Source of the DNA: Hyella patelloides LEGE 07179
GTDB lineage: Bacteria > Cyanobacteriota > Cyanobacteriia > Cyanobacteriales > Xenococcaceae
Direction of reading: 5' to 3'
DNA: 64,000 nucleotides
NCBI RefSeq assembly: GCF_900659865.1
Contig: NZ_LR213770.1
Location: forward strand, 1 to 64,000
Shown here: positions 26,800 to 36,453 of the stretch, one piece after another
Numbering within the stretch: position 1 is the first letter of the stretch
Layout: every line of letters starts with the position of its first letter
The notes under the pieces: generated by a model
What the model saw: only the letters and a program-made list of their open reading frames with translations
Told to the model about the DNA's origin: nothing
Databases searched by the model: none
Program-made: the position numbers and the translations under genes

Positions 26800-27439
26800 G
26801 TATATTTTATTTTAGAGTATATAATATTTGAATATCTTATATAACTTTAACAAATATATAGTTTATGATAGGAACACATACAGAATGATATTTTTTCAAT
26901 CAAGTGTTTTTTTAATCATCGAATTTCTTCAAAAGGCGGTAAACGGCAGCAAAAAAGTTAATATAAAGCATAAATTAAACCTGGAAAGTGATAATTCGTC
27001 TCAAAAATTTTTTATTTTAACGAAAAAATTAGAGCTTTCAGTAATGAGTTCGCCTCATAGCCTGACACTTCGCGATCGCGATTATCATTTCAAAAAAGAC
27101 CTTTCAAAACGATTCATTTTTTCTCAGTTAATGTATCTATAATCCTTACTAGATAAAATTTTAAGTGTTCTTTGTCGCCCCAGAAATTTAACAAACTTTA
27201 GAAACTATCCAGGGGGAAAATCAGTTCATCTCAGAAGGAAGCTGAAGAGGGAAAAGGTATAACAATTGCTTTTATGGAAGAGGAGACTTTAAGTTAATCA
27301 ATAAAGTGGCAACAGCTATCTTTTTTGGATATATTTCCCTTTCGCGCCCCTTCCCCTGACTTCTACAAGAAATCTAATATCCACGAGTGGCATTTCAGAT
27401 GCTTCGGCTATTTATTTCTGACAATCTCTCTTAATTCGC
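26800..27439. other. Gene-free stretch between pstS and the beta-helix gene
   Basis: AT-rich DNA. A 104-codon plus-strand ORF (26828-27142) has no family-like pattern and low-complexity composition, so I do not call it. No repeat or RNA gene is recognised. The right part, 27160-27430, is empty. Confidence 0.55.
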
Positions 27440-29077
27440 TCAAGGTGTCATGACAACTTCAATTGTCGAGATTTTAGCACTGTCAATAGTAGTACTAAAA
27501 TCTAGATTAAGTGTGCCGTCTTGCACTTCAACTGAAAATGACTTTTCTAAAGCCTCATTTTTACCGCCTGCTTCAGCATAGATATCGAGGTCGTCAATTA
27601 CGAGCTCGTTTTCTATCTCTAAATCGAAAATACGCTGATTCGATTCATTCCAATAAATTTCAGCAAAGCCCAGATTAACTTGATAGTTTCCGTTTTCAAC
27701 TGGTATTGCATAAGAAAAATTTTGACCAAAGCGTTCGGTTTGCAATAAAGGGTCATCCCGTGTAGAGTCAATACCTGCAGTGGTGGCATAAAGCTGACCT
27801 CCTTGAGAAAATCGATCGGCACTCCATTGGTTGCCACTTTCATCGGTAAAAGCTTCTCCTCCAGCATTAATGCGAATCGGTTCTTGAGAACTACCGAATA
27901 CGGGAAATAAGTTCTCAAACTTATCAAGGGTGCTTTGTCCTGGGGCAACAGTGGGTGCAAATTCTGCTTGATACCAACTATCTTGAGGATTCTGCTGTGA
28001 GTCAGGTACATCACTATTGCTATTGAGTGCAAATCCAACGTTCCCTTTATTACCCCAGAAGTATGTTTTACCCTTACCTTGCTGATTTCTTTTCGCAAAG
28101 TAATCTCCTCCACTTTTTCTCCGCGTGTAACTTGAAGGTTTAAATAGGGTATTGCCGATAAAGTAATTATTCTGAGTAAGACGATTGATACCTGGAGTAG
28201 TACCATTATCCGCCCAACCCATGGTGTATTGCGTACTATCAGGAACGTTGTTGGGATCGGGATGTTTATATTCAAACTCTGCCATAATCGCCATATTTTT
28301 GGCAAAGTAGCTGTCCTGTGCGCCCTCTTCAACAAATCCAGCCCAACGTCGCCAGCCGACGACTACGTTTTCATAGGCAACATTACCTGTAGCATAGGCA
28401 TCCCAATCAAACCCGTCTCCACCTGCGTTTTCAATAAAGTTGTGAGCAGCTTCCGTTCCGTCTGAGCCTAAACTCCAAATGGCGCGTTTGCCAGTATCGT
28501 GAATGTAATTGTTGAAAATTTTTACGTCGTTATTACCCCAGTGAGCAACCACACCTTCCCACACATTACCGATATCAAAACCCCGCACTTCAACATTGTC
28601 AGAGCCTTCTATATAGACACCAGTGGCTCGCTGATTGCTGACTAATTTAGCATTATTGACCCCAATGAGCTTAACGTTAGAGCGATCGTCTACTCGGAAT
28701 ACCGCATCAACAGAATCGTTGGTATTTTCATCATCATAAAAGTCTGCACTGTGGCTACCATTTTTGGTGATAGTGCCATCAACATAAATCGTAACATCGT
28801 TAGGTATTCTCAGGGTTTTATTGAAATTAAGATTACCTCGAAGAACAAAGGTTTTGCCTTGACCATTTTCAATTTGAGATGCTGCATTTCGATCTGCTGT
28901 GGTTATTTCTATTGCATCTTCAGGCACTGAATCTGTTGCATTGATAGCATTAATAGTGTCTTCCATTGCCTCATCTTGTAAGACAGCTTCCTTCCGATCT
29001 GCATTTAGATTATTAATATAATCTGTAGCTCGCTGCGATATTCCCGCATTTCTAATTTGTTGAATGTCTATTGCCAT
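27440..29077 (-). CDS. Right-handed beta-helix protein with C-terminal malectin-like domain
   Basis: The 545-residue protein lacks a classical signal peptide. After a helical head (1-60) it has a parallel beta-helix region (about 75-340) with PbH1-type repeats such as NVEVRGFDIGNVWEGVVAHWGNNDVKIFNNYIHDTG, as in pectate-lyase-like and NosD-like proteins. The last 145 residues (RINAGGEAFTDESGNQW, then NLGFAEIYW and IDDLDIYAEAGG) form a malectin-like carbohydrate-binding domain. A secreted polysaccharide-binding or -cleaving role is likely. Without a signal peptide, type I secretion is a guess. The gene stands alone. Confidence 0.75.
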   Translation of the reverse strand: MAIDIQQIRNAGISQRATDYINNLNADRKEAVLQDEAMEDTINAINATDSVPEDAIEITTADRNAASQIENGQGKTFVLRGNLNFNKTLRIPNDVTIYVDGTITKNGSHSADFYDDENTNDSVDAVFRVDDRSNVKLIGVNNAKLVSNQRATGVYIEGSDNVEVRGFDIGNVWEGVVAHWGNNDVKIFNNYIHDTGKRAIWSLGSDGTEAAHNFIENAGGDGFDWDAYATGNVAYENVVVGWRRWAGFVEEGAQDSYFAKNMAIMAEFEYKHPDPNNVPDSTQYTMGWADNGTTPGINRLTQNNYFIGNTLFKPSSYTRRKSGGDYFAKRNQQGKGKTYFWGNKGNVGFALNSNSDVPDSQQNPQDSWYQAEFAPTVAPGQSTLDKFENLFPVFGSSQEPIRINAGGEAFTDESGNQWSADRFSQGGQLYATTAGIDSTRDDPLLQTERFGQNFSYAIPVENGNYQVNLGFAEIYWNESNQRIFDLEIENELVIDDLDIYAEAGGKNEALEKSFSVEVQDGTLNLDFSTTIDSAKISTIEVVMTP

Positions 29078-29241
29078 TTCTGAATCTCCTAGTCAGACGA
29101 ATAAATGAGAAGAGGATGTGTTCCTAATTGTTTAAGAGTTCGCTGAAATTTTACTTTGTACTATTTAAATTCCACTTACAAAGAACAGGAAAATTTAATA
29201 GCATTGCCGAAATTGAAGTCAATCTGCTATTAATTCATCAA

Positions 29242-29424
29242 TCAATAAATTGTCGAATCGTCTACTTTTCCGACATCAGGTAAATCTTCGACAATAATTT
29301 CACTCCAACGTTCGGCTGCATCTGTAAAAACTGCTTGCTGAAAAACAGTTAGGTTTCCGTCACTAAAGTTGACTTCGATATTAGAGTTGTCTGGAAATAA
29401 GAGCCTATATTCTCTAAAACGTTT
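29242..29424 (-). pseudogene. Fragment of a secreted metallopeptidase-like gene
   Basis: The minus strand reads openly as KRFREYRLLFPDNSNIEV, then FSDGNLTVFQQAVFTDAAERWSEII and LPDVGKVDDST before a stop. The FxxAAxRWSEII-xDLPDV pattern recalls the N-terminal part of leishmanolysin-like and related secreted proteins of cyanobacteria. After the stop, another frame continues with LLIDELIAD, as if one frameshift had occurred. No start codon or catalytic part is present. It is a remnant just upstream of the beta-helix gene and on the same strand. Confidence 0.45.
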
Positions 29425-29772
29425 TTACAGAAAGGATTTTAGCTATTTGGTTTTTACAAAAACTGAAAGCTTTATAGATAAAAGATTTTAGTTAATTTCA
29501 AGGATTGTTTCCCAACAGGTCTATTAAACTCGGACATTTCGTATTGTCCTGAGTTCTACATTGGATAGTTCATACGAATGTAGTCTAAGATATATTTGTA
29601 AAAATCAAGAAGAGATACAAGAGTTTTAGTCTAGAAGACTTCAGCTATAAAGATAAAAATATTATGTTTGTGGACATTTTGATTAAGTCAGCAATCGAGT
29701 TTCACTAGATAATTGCATCAGTCATTATGACATTTGTTTTCCACCGTGCTTTCAAACTAGACTATCCCATTT
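29425..29772. other. Gene-free stretch before the AraC gene
   Basis: AT-rich DNA with no recognised coding region or repeat. It probably contains the promoter of the AraC-family gene. Confidence 0.5.
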
Positions 29773-30684
29773 ATGAGTGATAGAAGTATTGACCTAAATC
29801 GAGCAGAGGCTTTCACGGAAATTTTGCCCTCTGTCCCTAAGTTTTCCAGTCATCAAGCTGGCTGGGAAAATTTCTTTTTGGCTTATTACGATCGATATCC
29901 TGGTTGCGAAACTCCCCAATCTACCTTTCATCAACACGCTCTAGAAATTATTGATGCTGGTGGGGAATCAGATCATCATCGTTGTCTGGGAGAGCAACAT
30001 TTTTCCCATCGTCTTCAAGAAGGAGAAATCTGTTTTTGTCCAGCTAAGACAACTCACTGGACAAGGTGGGAACAGCCGTTGAGCTTTACAGTAATGACCT
30101 TCGAGTCAGAATTATTTACTCGAATAGCGCAACAAATGTCTAATAGCGGTCTGCCTTCGGCAGTAATGCGCGATCGCTTAGAGTTAAGACCTCAATGGCA
30201 GGTATTTGACCCCACTATTCAAGCTATTGTTCAAGCTTTAAAAGCAGATTTGGTAGCAAAATGTCCAGCAGGAAGACTGTATGGAGAATCATTCGGCACA
30301 TCTTTAGCAATTCATTTAGTCAAGAGTTTCTCGGTTGTTCCTCTGAAAAAACCAGATTTAGCAGCTTTCTCTCGTAAAAAACAACAAGAAGTTTTAGATT
30401 TTATTGAAGCTCATCTCGATACAGACATTCGATTGGAAGATTTAGCCAAAATTGCAGGAATTAGTAAATTTTATTTTTGTCATTTATTCAAACAAGTTAT
30501 TCAAATTCCACCTCATCAATACATCATCAGACGCAGAATCGAAAGAGCCAAACAATTACTCAAACATTCCGATCTGACAACTGTGGAAATAGCTTTATCT
30601 TGCGGTTTTGCTCATCAAAGTCATCTCAGTCGCCATTTTAGGCGTATTGTGGGCATCTCTCCCCAAAAGTTTCGGCTTAGTTGA
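29773..30684 (+). CDS. AraC-family transcriptional regulator
   Basis: The 303-residue regulator has an N-terminal cupin-like sensor region (about 20-170, with HQHALEIIDAGGESDHH and FCPAKTTHWTRWEQP) and a C-terminal double helix-turn-helix (about 205-300). DNA-binding signatures are DIRLEDLAKIAGISKFYFCHLFK and TVEIALSCGFAHQSHLSRHFRRIVGISP. It lies 107 bp before an alpha/beta hydrolase gene on the same strand and may control it. The effector is unknown. Confidence 0.92.
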   Translation: MSDRSIDLNRAEAFTEILPSVPKFSSHQAGWENFFLAYYDRYPGCETPQSTFHQHALEIIDAGGESDHHRCLGEQHFSHRLQEGEICFCPAKTTHWTRWEQPLSFTVMTFESELFTRIAQQMSNSGLPSAVMRDRLELRPQWQVFDPTIQAIVQALKADLVAKCPAGRLYGESFGTSLAIHLVKSFSVVPLKKPDLAAFSRKKQQEVLDFIEAHLDTDIRLEDLAKIAGISKFYFCHLFKQVIQIPPHQYIIRRRIERAKQLLKHSDLTTVEIALSCGFAHQSHLSRHFRRIVGISPQKFRLS

Positions 30685-30791
30685 CAAGAATGTGTTCTAG
30701 ATTAAAACTCTATCGCAAGAAAAGACAAGAACTTAGTTAGTGTATTCGGTTAATTTCTCAAATAGACAAATTAATTGATTCACGAAAAATA

Positions 30792-31664
30792 ATGTTGGAT
30801 AATTTACACACAAGTAGGCTTCAATTAAACGGAGTTCAATATTATCTCCGAGACTCTCAACAAGGCGAAGAAACTGTACTCTTGCTTCATGGTTGGCCAG
30901 ATGATGGCACAGTTTGGCATCAGCAAATACCCGCTTTGATTGAGGCTGGTTACAGGGTTATATGTCCAGATTTACCAGGCTATGGATTGAGTGAAGCACC
31001 ACCAGAAATAGAAAGATATCAGCTAACTAATTTAGTGAAAGATTTAGTAACTCTACTCGAAAAACTCAATCTCAATAAAGTTCATTGTATTGCTCATGAT
31101 TATGGTGCTGTTTTGGGTTGGCAATTGGCTACTGATACCGAATTATTAAATACTTACACAGCAATGTCAGTGGGACATTTAGCCGAGTTTTTAACTATAT
31201 CCCTAGAAAATTTACAACTTCAATGGGTTTACTTTCTGAACATTCAAGATATTGCTCCCCAACTCTATCTTGCTAATAATGGTTATTTATTTCGCGAAGT
31301 TTTACGTTCCCATCCTTATGGCGATCGCATTGTCGAAAACGCGTTAAAATCAGCAATGTGGAAAAATATGCAAAGAATTGAAAAAGCTAATCCAGTTCCC
31401 GAATATCTATTAGCTGCTTCAACTGGACAATTACCAGAACCTAAGCTTATTAATGTGCCAACTTTGGGTATTTGGAGTGAAAGAGACGAATTTCTCTGGG
31501 AGTCACAGATGAAAAACTCTGGTAAATACATTTCACAGGAGTGGCAATACATTAGTATCGAACAAGCAGGACATTGGTTGATGCTCGAACAACCAGATAG
31601 GACTAATCAATTGCTGTTAAGTTGGCTCAAAAAACACTCTTCACGAGTAATGAGTAATGAGTAA
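30792..31664 (+). CDS. Alpha/beta hydrolase, epoxide hydrolase/haloalkane dehalogenase-like
   Basis: The 290-residue enzyme has the oxyanion motif LLLHGWPDDGTVW and the nucleophile elbow AHDYGAVLGW, giving an Asp nucleophile (Asp103). This points to the epoxide hydrolase/dehalogenase branch rather than serine esterases. The catalytic His is in QAGHWLMLEQPDR. PDLPGYGLSEAP is the usual second strand loop. An AGTAATGA-type repeat follows the stop. Substrate cannot be assigned. Confidence 0.85.
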   Translation: MLDNLHTSRLQLNGVQYYLRDSQQGEETVLLLHGWPDDGTVWHQQIPALIEAGYRVICPDLPGYGLSEAPPEIERYQLTNLVKDLVTLLEKLNLNKVHCIAHDYGAVLGWQLATDTELLNTYTAMSVGHLAEFLTISLENLQLQWVYFLNIQDIAPQLYLANNGYLFREVLRSHPYGDRIVENALKSAMWKNMQRIEKANPVPEYLLAASTGQLPEPKLINVPTLGIWSERDEFLWESQMKNSGKYISQEWQYISIEQAGHWLMLEQPDRTNQLLLSWLKKHSSRVMSNE

Positions 31665-31776
31665 TAAGTAATGAGTAATACCTCTGCTGCGAAGTCGGAG
31701 GATTCAACAAATAAATTATTTTTGATTTTTCGCGCATTTATGAATCCGCCTACTACGAATAATTAAATTAACCTAC

Positions 31777-33060
31777 TTAGCTAACGACAGATAAACCTTC
31801 CACAATCAAAGAAGGAGTATTGCAAGAGCCATTCCAAAGCACATCGTTTCCTAAAGTGACTATTTGTTGAATTATATTGTAAACATTACCAGAGATAGCA
31901 GTATCTTTAATTCTACCTACCACTTCACCACCACTGACTCGATAGCCAAGCTCGACATTAACCGAAAAATCCCCTGAAATATCTGCGCCTCCCCCTAAAA
32001 TTTGGTCTACGATAATCCCATTATCTAGTTGAGCGATTAATTGAGTTAACGAGCTATCACCAGGTTCGACAATCAGATTGGTTAAAGAAGGAGTAGGATA
32101 GCTACCGAGATCGGGACGAAAGCCGTTTCCTGTGGGTGGAATCCCCAATTCTTTAGCGATAGTGCGATCGCAATAAAAATTATTTAACTGACCTGCGGTA
32201 ATTAGATTTAAAGTTTTAGTGGGTGTTCCTTCATCATCAAAAGGACAACTATAGGGTTCTCGCTCTGGCTTTTGAGAAATAGTTAACAAAGGAGAAGCCA
32301 CCATTTTATCTTGATAGCTACTCCAAGGAGAAGAATTTTCTCTGACTCTTTTGCCGTTTAAAGCAGACACTACAGTATCCCAGAGTAAAGTAGCTGCATT
32401 AGCCGTAAAAAGTACGGGGAATTTTCCTGCGGGGGTATTAGTGTTAGTTTCCGCCCAAGCTAAACGTTGTTCGATATCGGCAATTGCGCGATCGCATTTT
32501 AAGGAATTTTTGCTGTCTTCCCCATCGTAAATCCCTAAAAAATCTTCATCTTTAACTAACTCCACTCCCAGATAATAACTTAGAGTAGTATCTGTATATT
32601 CACAATGGAGTCCTTGAGAATTAACTAGAATTGTGGCTTCGGTTTCACAATCAAATTCCGCACTACAGATAGTTTCAGGATACAAATCGCGAATTTTGGC
32701 AATGGCATCTTGACCGATAGAGATTAACTCCTCCACAGTTAAACTTTGACCGCTATTAGGGTGAATCTCTGTTCTAGCAGGGGTTAAATCGATGTTTTCT
32801 GGGGTATTAAGTTGGGAAATAGCGATCGCCTTACCTACGAGAATTTGGGGTTTAATTTCTCCGTAAGCTACTGCAACCCCTGGACATCCTTGATACCACA
32901 ATCTTAGTGCTGTACCTGTTGATTGAGAATTTTCTAACTGCTTGAGACGATTTCCTTCAAAAAAAACAGGACGAGATTGAGACTGTACCTGATAAACTTC
33001 ACTATGACTAGCACCTTGAGCTTGAGCTAGGTTTAATAATTCTTCCAGTTGATGATTCAT
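31777..33060 (-). CDS. TldD/PmbA family protein (TldE/PmbA-like)
   Basis: The 427-residue protein matches the TldD/PmbA family, whose E. coli members process microcin B17 and degrade CcdA. Recognisable parts are the N-terminal ASHSEVYQVQSQSRPVFFEGNRLKQLE and the C-terminal LIVEPGD, DQILGGGADISGDFSVNVELGYRVSGGEVVGRIKD. I see no HExxxH zinc motif, so it is the TldE/PmbA-type partner. A TldD gene is not adjacent. Confidence 0.88.
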   Translation of the reverse strand: MNHQLEELLNLAQAQGASHSEVYQVQSQSRPVFFEGNRLKQLENSQSTGTALRLWYQGCPGVAVAYGEIKPQILVGKAIAISQLNTPENIDLTPARTEIHPNSGQSLTVEELISIGQDAIAKIRDLYPETICSAEFDCETEATILVNSQGLHCEYTDTTLSYYLGVELVKDEDFLGIYDGEDSKNSLKCDRAIADIEQRLAWAETNTNTPAGKFPVLFTANAATLLWDTVVSALNGKRVRENSSPWSSYQDKMVASPLLTISQKPEREPYSCPFDDEGTPTKTLNLITAGQLNNFYCDRTIAKELGIPPTGNGFRPDLGSYPTPSLTNLIVEPGDSSLTQLIAQLDNGIIVDQILGGGADISGDFSVNVELGYRVSGGEVVGRIKDTAISGNVYNIIQQIVTLGNDVLWNGSCNTPSLIVEGLSVVS

Positions 33061-33383
33061 CGCTAATAGTTAATTTGAAGTATGACGGGAGGAAATGCTC
33101 TTGGTCAAAGAGCAGATTCCACTCCCGTGTTGACAGAGAATCATATACTAACTATGCATAGGTTTTGTAAGACAAGATGTAGAAAAAATTATTGTTTGTA
33201 CTCATTTACCGATCTGTAGCGAACATTTAGATATTTCCGATAAATTAATCAAGCAAAAAGAATACAACAGTAGGGGTTTAGCATTGCCAAACCCCTACAT
33301 TAAATCTCATGTCTTGTAAAAATTTCCCGATTTAGAATCGCCAATTAAAAACGCAAACAACCAAAAAAACAATTGATTAACTA
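33061..33383. other. Intergenic region with AGGGGTTT stem-loop
   Basis: These 323 bp contain no gene. TAGGGGTTT (33271-33279) and AAACCCCTA (33289-33297) form a perfect hairpin, a repeat type common in cyanobacteria. A weaker GAGTGG/CCACTC pairing is near 33088-33125. Confidence 0.6.
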
Positions 33384-34553
33384 TTAACTCTTATTTTGTG
33401 CTTCTTCACGAAAATCTTTAATAGCAATTTCGTGTTCTGCTTCTTCTGGAGGTTCTTGACGAGCATCGGTAATCAGCCAATCCAAAGCAGCAGCTTGCAA
33501 ATCAATAGCTACTCCATCTTTATCTACACAGTAACGACCAAAGACTAGCTTATTGACTAAAAAAACTCCTTTACCTAAACGAGAATACTCGAAAATTACA
33601 CTATTATCTATGGTGGAATCGCTACAAATCCAGCAGTTAGGGCCAATCATCGTCGGGCCAATAATAGTTGCTCCGTCTTCAATTTTGGTCATACCACCGA
33701 TATAGACGGGCCCTTGGATATTAACTTTATCCCAATTAACTGCTACATTCAAACCAGTGTAAATGCCTGGTTTAACTTCTGAGCCTGGTATTTTGACATT
33801 TTTGACTTCTCCTCGAAGTACACTACGAATAGCGTGCCAATAGTCAGGAACTTTACCAATATCTACCCATTCAAAATCCATTGATACGGCATAAAAGGGC
33901 GCGTTTTTTGCCACCAATTTGGGGAATAGTTCGCCACCAATATCATATTCTTGATGGGGAGGAATGTAGTCAAAAATTTCTGGCTCAAAGATGTAAATCC
34001 CTGTATTAATTTCGGTGCTTAGAGCTTCTTCTACAGCAGGTTTTTCTTGGAAAGATTGAACTTTACTGTCATCGTCAGTAACTACTACACCATAACTAGG
34101 AACATCTTCTTTTGGTACTGATTTAGTAACAATAGTAGCAATTGCTCCTTTTTCTTTGTGCCATTTAACGGCTGCGGTTAAGTCTAAGTCAATTAGGGCA
34201 TCTCCGCAAAGAACAATAAAGGTATCATCAAAAAAAGCATTAAACTCTTGTATTTTTTTGAGTCCGCCAGCAGAGCCTACAGCTTCCCCTACCAGTTTTC
34301 CTTCAATGATTTTTCCTTCAAACGAGTAACCAATACTTACCCCAAAACCTTGACCATCACGAAAATAGCTTTCTATTTCTTCAGCGAGGTGGCTGACATT
34401 AACCATAATCTGATCGAAGCCATGTTGTTTGAGAAGTTCTAAAAGAAACTCCATTACTGGCTTTTGCAAAATAGGAATTAGGGGTTTGGGTATAGTATAG
34501 GTAATTGGGCGAACACGAGTACCTTTACCGGCTGCCAAGATCATGGCTTTCAT
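33384..34553 (-). CDS. NDP-sugar nucleotidyltransferase (mannose-1-P guanylyl/glucose-1-P type)
   Basis: The 389-residue protein begins with the nucleotide-binding signature MKAMILAAGKGTRVRPITYTIPKPL. It also has FIVLCGDALIDLDL with the metal-binding Asp, NTGIYIFEPEIF and DFEWVDIGKVPDYW. The C-terminal third shows a left-handed beta-helix hexapeptide pattern (GPVYIGGMTKIEDGATIIGPTMIGPN). It probably makes an NDP-activated sugar for cell-wall or exopolysaccharide synthesis. The exact NTP and sugar are not decidable by eye. Confidence 0.88.
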   Translation of the reverse strand: MKAMILAAGKGTRVRPITYTIPKPLIPILQKPVMEFLLELLKQHGFDQIMVNVSHLAEEIESYFRDGQGFGVSIGYSFEGKIIEGKLVGEAVGSAGGLKKIQEFNAFFDDTFIVLCGDALIDLDLTAAVKWHKEKGAIATIVTKSVPKEDVPSYGVVVTDDDSKVQSFQEKPAVEEALSTEINTGIYIFEPEIFDYIPPHQEYDIGGELFPKLVAKNAPFYAVSMDFEWVDIGKVPDYWHAIRSVLRGEVKNVKIPGSEVKPGIYTGLNVAVNWDKVNIQGPVYIGGMTKIEDGATIIGPTMIGPNCWICSDSTIDNSVIFEYSRLGKGVFLVNKLVFGRYCVDKDGVAIDLQAAALDWLITDARQEPPEEAEHEIAIKDFREEAQNKS

Positions 34554-34716
34554 TCAAGCTTCTCCTCAACCGAACGCAAGTTAAAATTTTTAATTCTTTT
34601 AGTCTACCAACAATATTACCCCGATGAAATATTCCTGAATACCATATTGAAAATTCAGCATTTTGACTGAGATTATTATTGGGCTTAATCACTTTTATCT
34701 TAACTATTTCTTGATT

Positions 34717-35517
34717 TTAAAGACTCACAATTGGTCTAATACTGAGATCTTGATAAAATTCTTCTTGGGATAACTCTACTTTAGATTGAGCAGATAGTAA
34801 CAATAATGCCCAAAAAATTCCTGCACGATCTTGATTTTCTGTATGTTGATGTTGCTTCCAGTCTGCTGGTCGATCTTGATGCCAATGGCTCAAAAGATGT
34901 TCCCAATTGAGAAAATCTTGGCTAGCAGATAGCTGAGGAAATTTAAGAGCTAAAAAGTTTTCTAGTTGGATTGCTAACTCGGTTAAGTTTTCATTGTGTG
35001 CTAAATTAGCGATCGCTTTCATGGCAGCCCGTCTGGAAGTACTAGAACGCTTGGGTTTTGGCGTTCCTGTAGTTGTAGCTTCAATTTCGGCTGCAATTTG
35101 TTCTAACTGTTCTATCAACTCTTGTAACGTTACTTTACGTTTTCCTTTGGGAGGAACAGAAGTACGACGGCGCAAATGACGTTCTAAAAAAGGTGGTAAG
35201 GAAGGTGATTGCTCAAGATCGTCCAGAGTTAATTCTTCCAAAAACTCGGTGTCTGTTTCTTCTTCTTGATAAATTTCTTGTAGCAATTGTAAGGTATCAG
35301 CTTTGAGTAACACCAGCATTGATGCCCATAAAAAGGCTTGTCCAGATTGAGGAAGATTGGCTTCAGTGGTTGATAATTCTGTCGTTTCCATCAATCCGAG
35401 TTCTTGCAAGAAGCGGTCGATCACTTCAATTACAGGAACATCCCAAGGATCGATATCTCCTTTTTCCGCAGAATCTATTAAATTTGCGATCGCGATTTGT
35501 GCAGGAATGATTGCCAT
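34717..35517 (-). CDS. scpA: ScpA, segregation and condensation protein A
   Basis: ScpA is the kleisin that links SMC heads in chromosome condensation. The 266-residue protein shows the cyanobacterial form: IANLIDSAEKGDIDPWDVPVIEVIDRFLQEL at the N-terminus, an acidic middle, and a C-terminal winged-helix with FWALLLLSAQSKVELSQEEFY. No scpB or smc is adjacent. It is divergent from pdxH. Confidence 0.9.
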   Translation of the reverse strand: MAIIPAQIAIANLIDSAEKGDIDPWDVPVIEVIDRFLQELGLMETTELSTTEANLPQSGQAFLWASMLVLLKADTLQLLQEIYQEEETDTEFLEELTLDDLEQSPSLPPFLERHLRRRTSVPPKGKRKVTLQELIEQLEQIAAEIEATTTGTPKPKRSSTSRRAAMKAIANLAHNENLTELAIQLENFLALKFPQLSASQDFLNWEHLLSHWHQDRPADWKQHQHTENQDRAGIFWALLLLSAQSKVELSQEEFYQDLSIRPIVSL

Positions 35518-35587
35518 CAGTCACAATATCAATAAATATATTGAGAATAAGTAAATTTAGACTTTATTGCCTAAAAGTATAGTAAAT

Positions 35588-36235
35588 ATGGATCGAAAAG
35601 TAGCAGATTTACGCCAAAATTACACCTTTGCGGGTTTATTAGAAGCAGAAATTAATGCCAATCCTATCAAACAGTTTGCATCCTGGTTTCAAGAGGCATT
35701 AAAGGCAGACTTTATCGAACCAAACGCCATGACTTTAGCAACTGCCTCCCCTGATGGCAAGCCTACAGCTAGAATTGTCTTACTTAAAGGTTATGATGAG
35801 AGGGGTTTTGTCTTTTACACTAATTACGAAAGTGCCAAAGGGCAACAGTTGATAGCTAATCCTTGGGCTGCTTTAGTATTTTTGTGGGATAAGCTGGAGC
35901 GACAGGTCAGAATAGAAGGCAAAGTCGTAAAAATTAGCGACGAAGAATCTGATGCTTATTTTCATTCTCGTCCTTTAGGTTCTCAAATTGGTGCTTGGAC
36001 ATCTAATCAAAGTCAAGTAATCGATAATCGCGAAATTCTAGAGAAGAGACAGCAAGAATTAGAAAAACAGTATGCGGATGTCCAAATTATTTCTCGTCCT
36101 TCTCATTGGGGTGGTTTTCGCGTAATTCCTCAAACTATCGAGTTCTGGCAAGGTCGTCCCAGTCGCCTTCATGACCGCTTAGTCTATCATTTACAACAAG
36201 ATAACACCTGGAAAATTGCCAGATTATCTCCTTAG
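35588..36235 (+). CDS. pdxH: Pyridoxamine 5'-phosphate oxidase
   Basis: PdxH is the FMN oxidase that makes pyridoxal 5'-phosphate. The ATG at 35588 ([17 protein letters not shown]) is preferred over a TTG 21 bp upstream. The 215-residue chain has the FMN and substrate motifs [43 protein letters not shown] and the C-terminal [24 protein letters not shown], with the usual R-x-H. PLP is needed by NifS among others. Confidence 0.96.
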   Translation: MDRKVADLRQNYTFAGLLEAEINANPIKQFASWFQEALKADFIEPNAMTLATASPDGKPTARIVLLKGYDERGFVFYTNYESAKGQQLIANPWAALVFLWDKLERQVRIEGKVVKISDEESDAYFHSRPLGSQIGAWTSNQSQVIDNREILEKRQQELEKQYADVQIISRPSHWGGFRVIPQTIEFWQGRPSRLHDRLVYHLQQDNTWKIARLSP

Positions 36236-36453
36236 TTAGTGTTTGGTGGTTAGTGGTTAGTGGTTAGTGGTTATTTGCTGGTTGCTGGTTGTTGGTTGCC
36301 CTTCGGGAAGTGCGCTACCCAGAGCGCCTTTCGTCGACGCGGGGTCGCACTTCTGGTTGTTAGTTGTTGATTACTTGCTACTTCTGACGACTGACATCAC
36401 GACTTCATACTTCATCCCTCATACTTCATACTTCATACCTCATCCTTGATAGA
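36236..36453. repeat. Heptamer repeat block
   Basis: GTTAGTG heptads (36237-36265) are followed by GTTGCTG-like units, a CCTTCGGGAAGTGCGCTACC segment that pairs in part with GGGGTCGCACTTC, and CATACTT/CATCCCT heptads up to the next start codon. No gene is supported here. Confidence 0.7.

Noticed and set aside
26828-27142. 104-codon plus-strand ORF upstream of pstS
   Set aside because: AT-rich, low-complexity translation with no family pattern, no ribosome site and overlap with the presumed pstS promoter region.
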